Source: Auxenochlorella pyrenoidosa (taxonomy: Eukaryota > Chlorophyta > Trebouxiophyceae > Chlorellales > Chlorellaceae). From it: DNA of 11,106 bases. Shown here in pieces: positions 9,179-11,106 of this stretch. Both the position numbers and the translations under genes were made by a program. The notes under the pieces are model-generated. The model made no database searches. It had not been told where the DNA came from and saw only the letters and a list, made by a program, of their open reading frames with translations. How positions within the stretch are numbered: the stretch's first letter is position 1; every line of letters starts with the position of its first letter. The DNA is taken from positions 398,417 through 409,522 of the forward strand of contig KQ482007.1 of assembly GCA_001430745.1 (NCBI GenBank). The letters are read 5' to 3'.

Positions 9179-10892
9179 GGCGGCTCGGTGCGTCGACTGC
9201 GCCGGCGGAGAGCAAGTGCAACATTGCAACAACGTGTGCATGCAGCGGGGGGTGGCCCCCATGTTTCCAGCCATTGCAACTGTGATGCACAGCTGTTGGG
9301 CACCTCCGCTCTTTGCGGCTTGTTCTTGTTGCGACTGGGCTAGATGTACGTGCCAGTTTGCAGCTGATTGCCTCCTCCATTCCAGCGGGGTCGTCTGATC
9401 CAACCTGCCTCTTTTTGTCCATTTCATTCATTCGCTGCTTGCCAATCTCCTCTGCTTTACCTTCCCACGCTTTGTATTTGTACTTGCATACCAACCGCTG
9501 CTCTTAGCAACCTTGGTTGCCGTGGCTTTATGTTAACGGCAGCTCCTTGTCAATCCCCCGGCCTTGAGCACTTCATGCTGTTCATCTGTGTGGTGGACTC
9601 GAGCCAATGACGGCCGCGAATTGGCCTGCAAGCCCTGCACCTGGGTTTACTGGCAGTGTTGTGCCTCCAAAGGCCAGCCTTGGTGTTGGCCGGCGCTGAC
9701 TAGCGCCCTGCGGCAGTGTTGGCTGCTGCTTTTAGCGGAAGGAACACAGAAATAGCACGGGCGCAGCGGGCGGGCATTTCCCGTGCCAGGGCAGCCGGTG
9801 AGGCGGGGGCTCAGTTTAAGAACCCGGGGGTGGTTGTCCACTGCACCCAACCATTGGGCCAGTCAGCTCGCGTAGGGAGAGCAACCGTTGCCCGCTATGC
9901 AGCTGCCGTGTTCAAGGGCCGCTGCACAACAGTTGGGTCTGAGGCACCATGCCGAGTTGTTGCTGTATAGCCAGATGGTTGACTCCAGCTTCTCCTATGA
10001 AGCAACGGCCTCGGCCCCCAGCCCTACAACAGGGGCAGCGAAACGAGGGCCCACTAGCGGGGCGCTCTCAACAACAGAGAAGGAGCACAATTCTACCAGC
10101 GACGCCTACATGGCTTGCTACAACGGGCACCGACAACCACAGTGTTGGCAGAGGTACGCTAGGTGCCGCTTTACATCACCTGGCTCATGGCAACAGCCCG
10201 GCTGTGGTCAACACAAGGGGCAAAATAATGCAGCAGGTGCTCGATGCCAGCCTGCGGCCTTGTGCAAGCGAGCGAAGGGGAGTGGGCGGCAGCCCAGGAA
10301 GGGAAGATAGAATGGCTCGCAGCAACGCAGGCTGCAGCCTGGAGGACTCGCCAAGAGCCGTGCACACTTGTGCCCGTCATCTGATAGATGCCGGCAGTTT
10401 TCCTCAAGCAGAGCCTGCTCGCCATACGGTGTTCATCGCCCGTCACCTGTACCTCTCCACCTTCCATGTTTCTTGCATGAGTCTTGTCTTGCGGTCTGCC
10501 AGTCTCTAGATATTCCAGGTTTTGTAACACCTCCGGGCCTCTCGTCGAACTAATCGACGGTGACGGGTGTAACAGCCAGCCAGCCAGCCAGACAAGGCTA
10601 GAAAGTTTTAATTGGGACTCCTTAACAACACATGGGACAATTTTGCGAGCGACTGAATCACGGGGCTTTCAGGCGCCGATTGTTGGTGCTCACACTTAAA
10701 AGCGTGACGACTGTGCGACGGGGCATATTGGCATTGGGCAAATGGGTCAGCAATCTAGCCAAAAGGTACGCTTGAAGCCCTTAATGTTCAAGGCCACATG
10801 GTCAATATGCTTTGTTGCAAAAAAACCTTCCTCTCCAAGGCAAGGGTAGGATTGGGGTATATTGTAGGGTTGAGGGCAGGCCGGGAATCGAC
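9179..10892. other. Subtelomeric region with MBF1 3'UTR; no supported gene
   Basis: The first few hundred bases should be the MBF1 3'UTR. The first TGTAA (a chlorophyte polyadenylation signal) after the MBF1 stop is at 10523-10527, with another at 10568-10572. Both are more than 1.3 kb away, so the real site probably uses another signal. Base composition falls towards the telomere. The longest open frame (9949-10509, plus, 186 codons) has no recognisable domain and Ser/Arg/Ala-heavy mixed composition, so I do not call it. No reverse transcriptase, transposase or long repeat is visible. A weak 8-bp inverted repeat (GCATATTG at 10723-10730, CAATATGC at 10803-10810) is probably chance. Confidence 0.6.
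10573..10591. repeat. (CAGC)4 tetranucleotide repeat
   Basis: Four full CAGC units plus CAG lie in the subtelomeric spacer. It is a simple microsatellite with no assigned role. Confidence 0.85.
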
Positions 10893-10927
10893 TTTTTTTT
10901 TTTCTTGGGGGGGGGGGGGGGGGGGGG
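10893..10927. repeat. T11-CTT-G21 homopolymer tract at the telomere boundary
   Basis: A run of 11 T (10893-10903), then CTT, then 21 G (10907-10927) directly precedes the first telomere-like repeats. It marks the junction between subtelomere and telomere. Such runs are also prone to sequencing and assembly error, so the exact lengths should not be trusted. Confidence 0.85.
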
Positions 10928-11106
10928 TTCAGGTTTTCAGGGTTTTAGGGTTAAGGATTTAGGTTTCAGGGTTTCAGGGATAAGGATTTAGGTTTTAGGT
11001 TTAGGTTTTTAGTTTTTTAGGGTTTAGGGTTTTAGGGTTAAGGTTTTAGGTTTTAGGTTTTAGGTTTTAGGTTTTAGGGTTTAGGGTTTAGGGTTTAGGG
11101 TTTAGG
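10928..11106 (+). repeat. Telomere: degenerate inner repeats, TTTTAGG block, terminal TTTAGGG units
   Basis: The G-rich strand reads 5'->3' towards the right edge, so the chromosome end is to the right. From 10928 to about 11043 the repeats are mixed (TTTCAGGG, TTAAGG, TTTTAGGG, TTTAGG and similar). From 11044 to 11078 there are five units of TTTTAGG. From 11080 there are three perfect TTTAGGG units (11080-11086, 11087-11093, 11094-11100) and a partial one, with a fourth overlapping the last TTTTAGG. TTTAGGG is the land-plant and Chlorella-type telomere; Chlamydomonas uses TTTTAGGG. The mixed inner zone with a clean outer zone is normal for telomeres, where telomerase renews only the tip. Confidence 0.95.

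Noticed and set aside
9949..10509. 186-codon open frame in the subtelomere
   Set aside because: No domain, signal or family resemblance, and composition like a chance frame. RNA-seq or an orthologue would be needed to revive it.
10893..10927. Poly(T) as the tail of a minus-strand Zepp-like LINE
   Set aside because: The body of such an element would have to lie to the right of the T run, but only G21 and telomere repeats are there. No reverse transcriptase or endonuclease motifs appear anywhere in the window.
1..11106. CRISPR array, tRNA, rRNA or bacterial operon
   Set aside because: No spaced direct repeats, cloverleaf or rRNA-like segment was seen. All genes have GT-AG introns, and the plant-type telomere shows that the sequence is eukaryotic nuclear DNA.

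Overview
The window is a chromosome end from a GC-rich green alga, most likely a trebouxiophyte (Chlorella/Micractinium/Coccomyxa-like). The right edge runs into G-rich telomere repeats that finish in TTTAGGG units, the plant/Chlorella type, so the chromosome terminus lies to the right. The genes are dense and rich in short introns (about 90-305 bp, GT-AG). Four protein genes can be assembled exon by exon, with every codon phase closing across the proposed splice sites. No tRNA, rRNA, CRISPR array or transposable element was seen.

Layout, left to right. (1) Minus strand, 1-2786: a gene of at least eight exons, cut at its 3' end by the window edge. It encodes a probably plastid-targeted protein resembling DUF3598 proteins of cyanobacteria and plastids. 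(2) A 492-bp divergent intergenic region. (3) Plus strand, 3279-4218: a 4-exon gene for a 120-residue TMEM14/FAX-family membrane protein. (4) A 231-bp convergent gap. (5) Minus strand, 4450-7081: an 8-exon gene for a 459-residue ubiquitin-like/WLM metalloprotease (Wss1/SPRTN relative) with an intact HExxH...H zinc site and a Tudor-like C-terminal module. (6) A divergent promoter region of about 0.5 kb. (7) Plus strand, 7889-9178: a 5-exon gene for the 140-residue transcriptional coactivator MBF1, with a probable 5'UTR intron or an N-terminal extension. (8) About 1.7 kb of gene-poor subtelomeric DNA (9179-10892), a T11/G21 homopolymer tract, then 179 bp of telomere that is degenerate on the inside and canonical at the end.

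The four genes do not form an operon or an obvious pathway. They are ordinary nuclear genes for lipid or membrane transport, DNA-protein crosslink or ubiquitin-linked proteolysis, transcription coactivation and an uncharacterised plastid function. They are arranged as two divergent pairs meeting at one convergent junction. I see no clear evidence of a new biological system. The points most worth checking are the architecture of the telomere junction, the possible N-terminal extension of MBF1, and the UBL-WLM-Tudor-like domain order.
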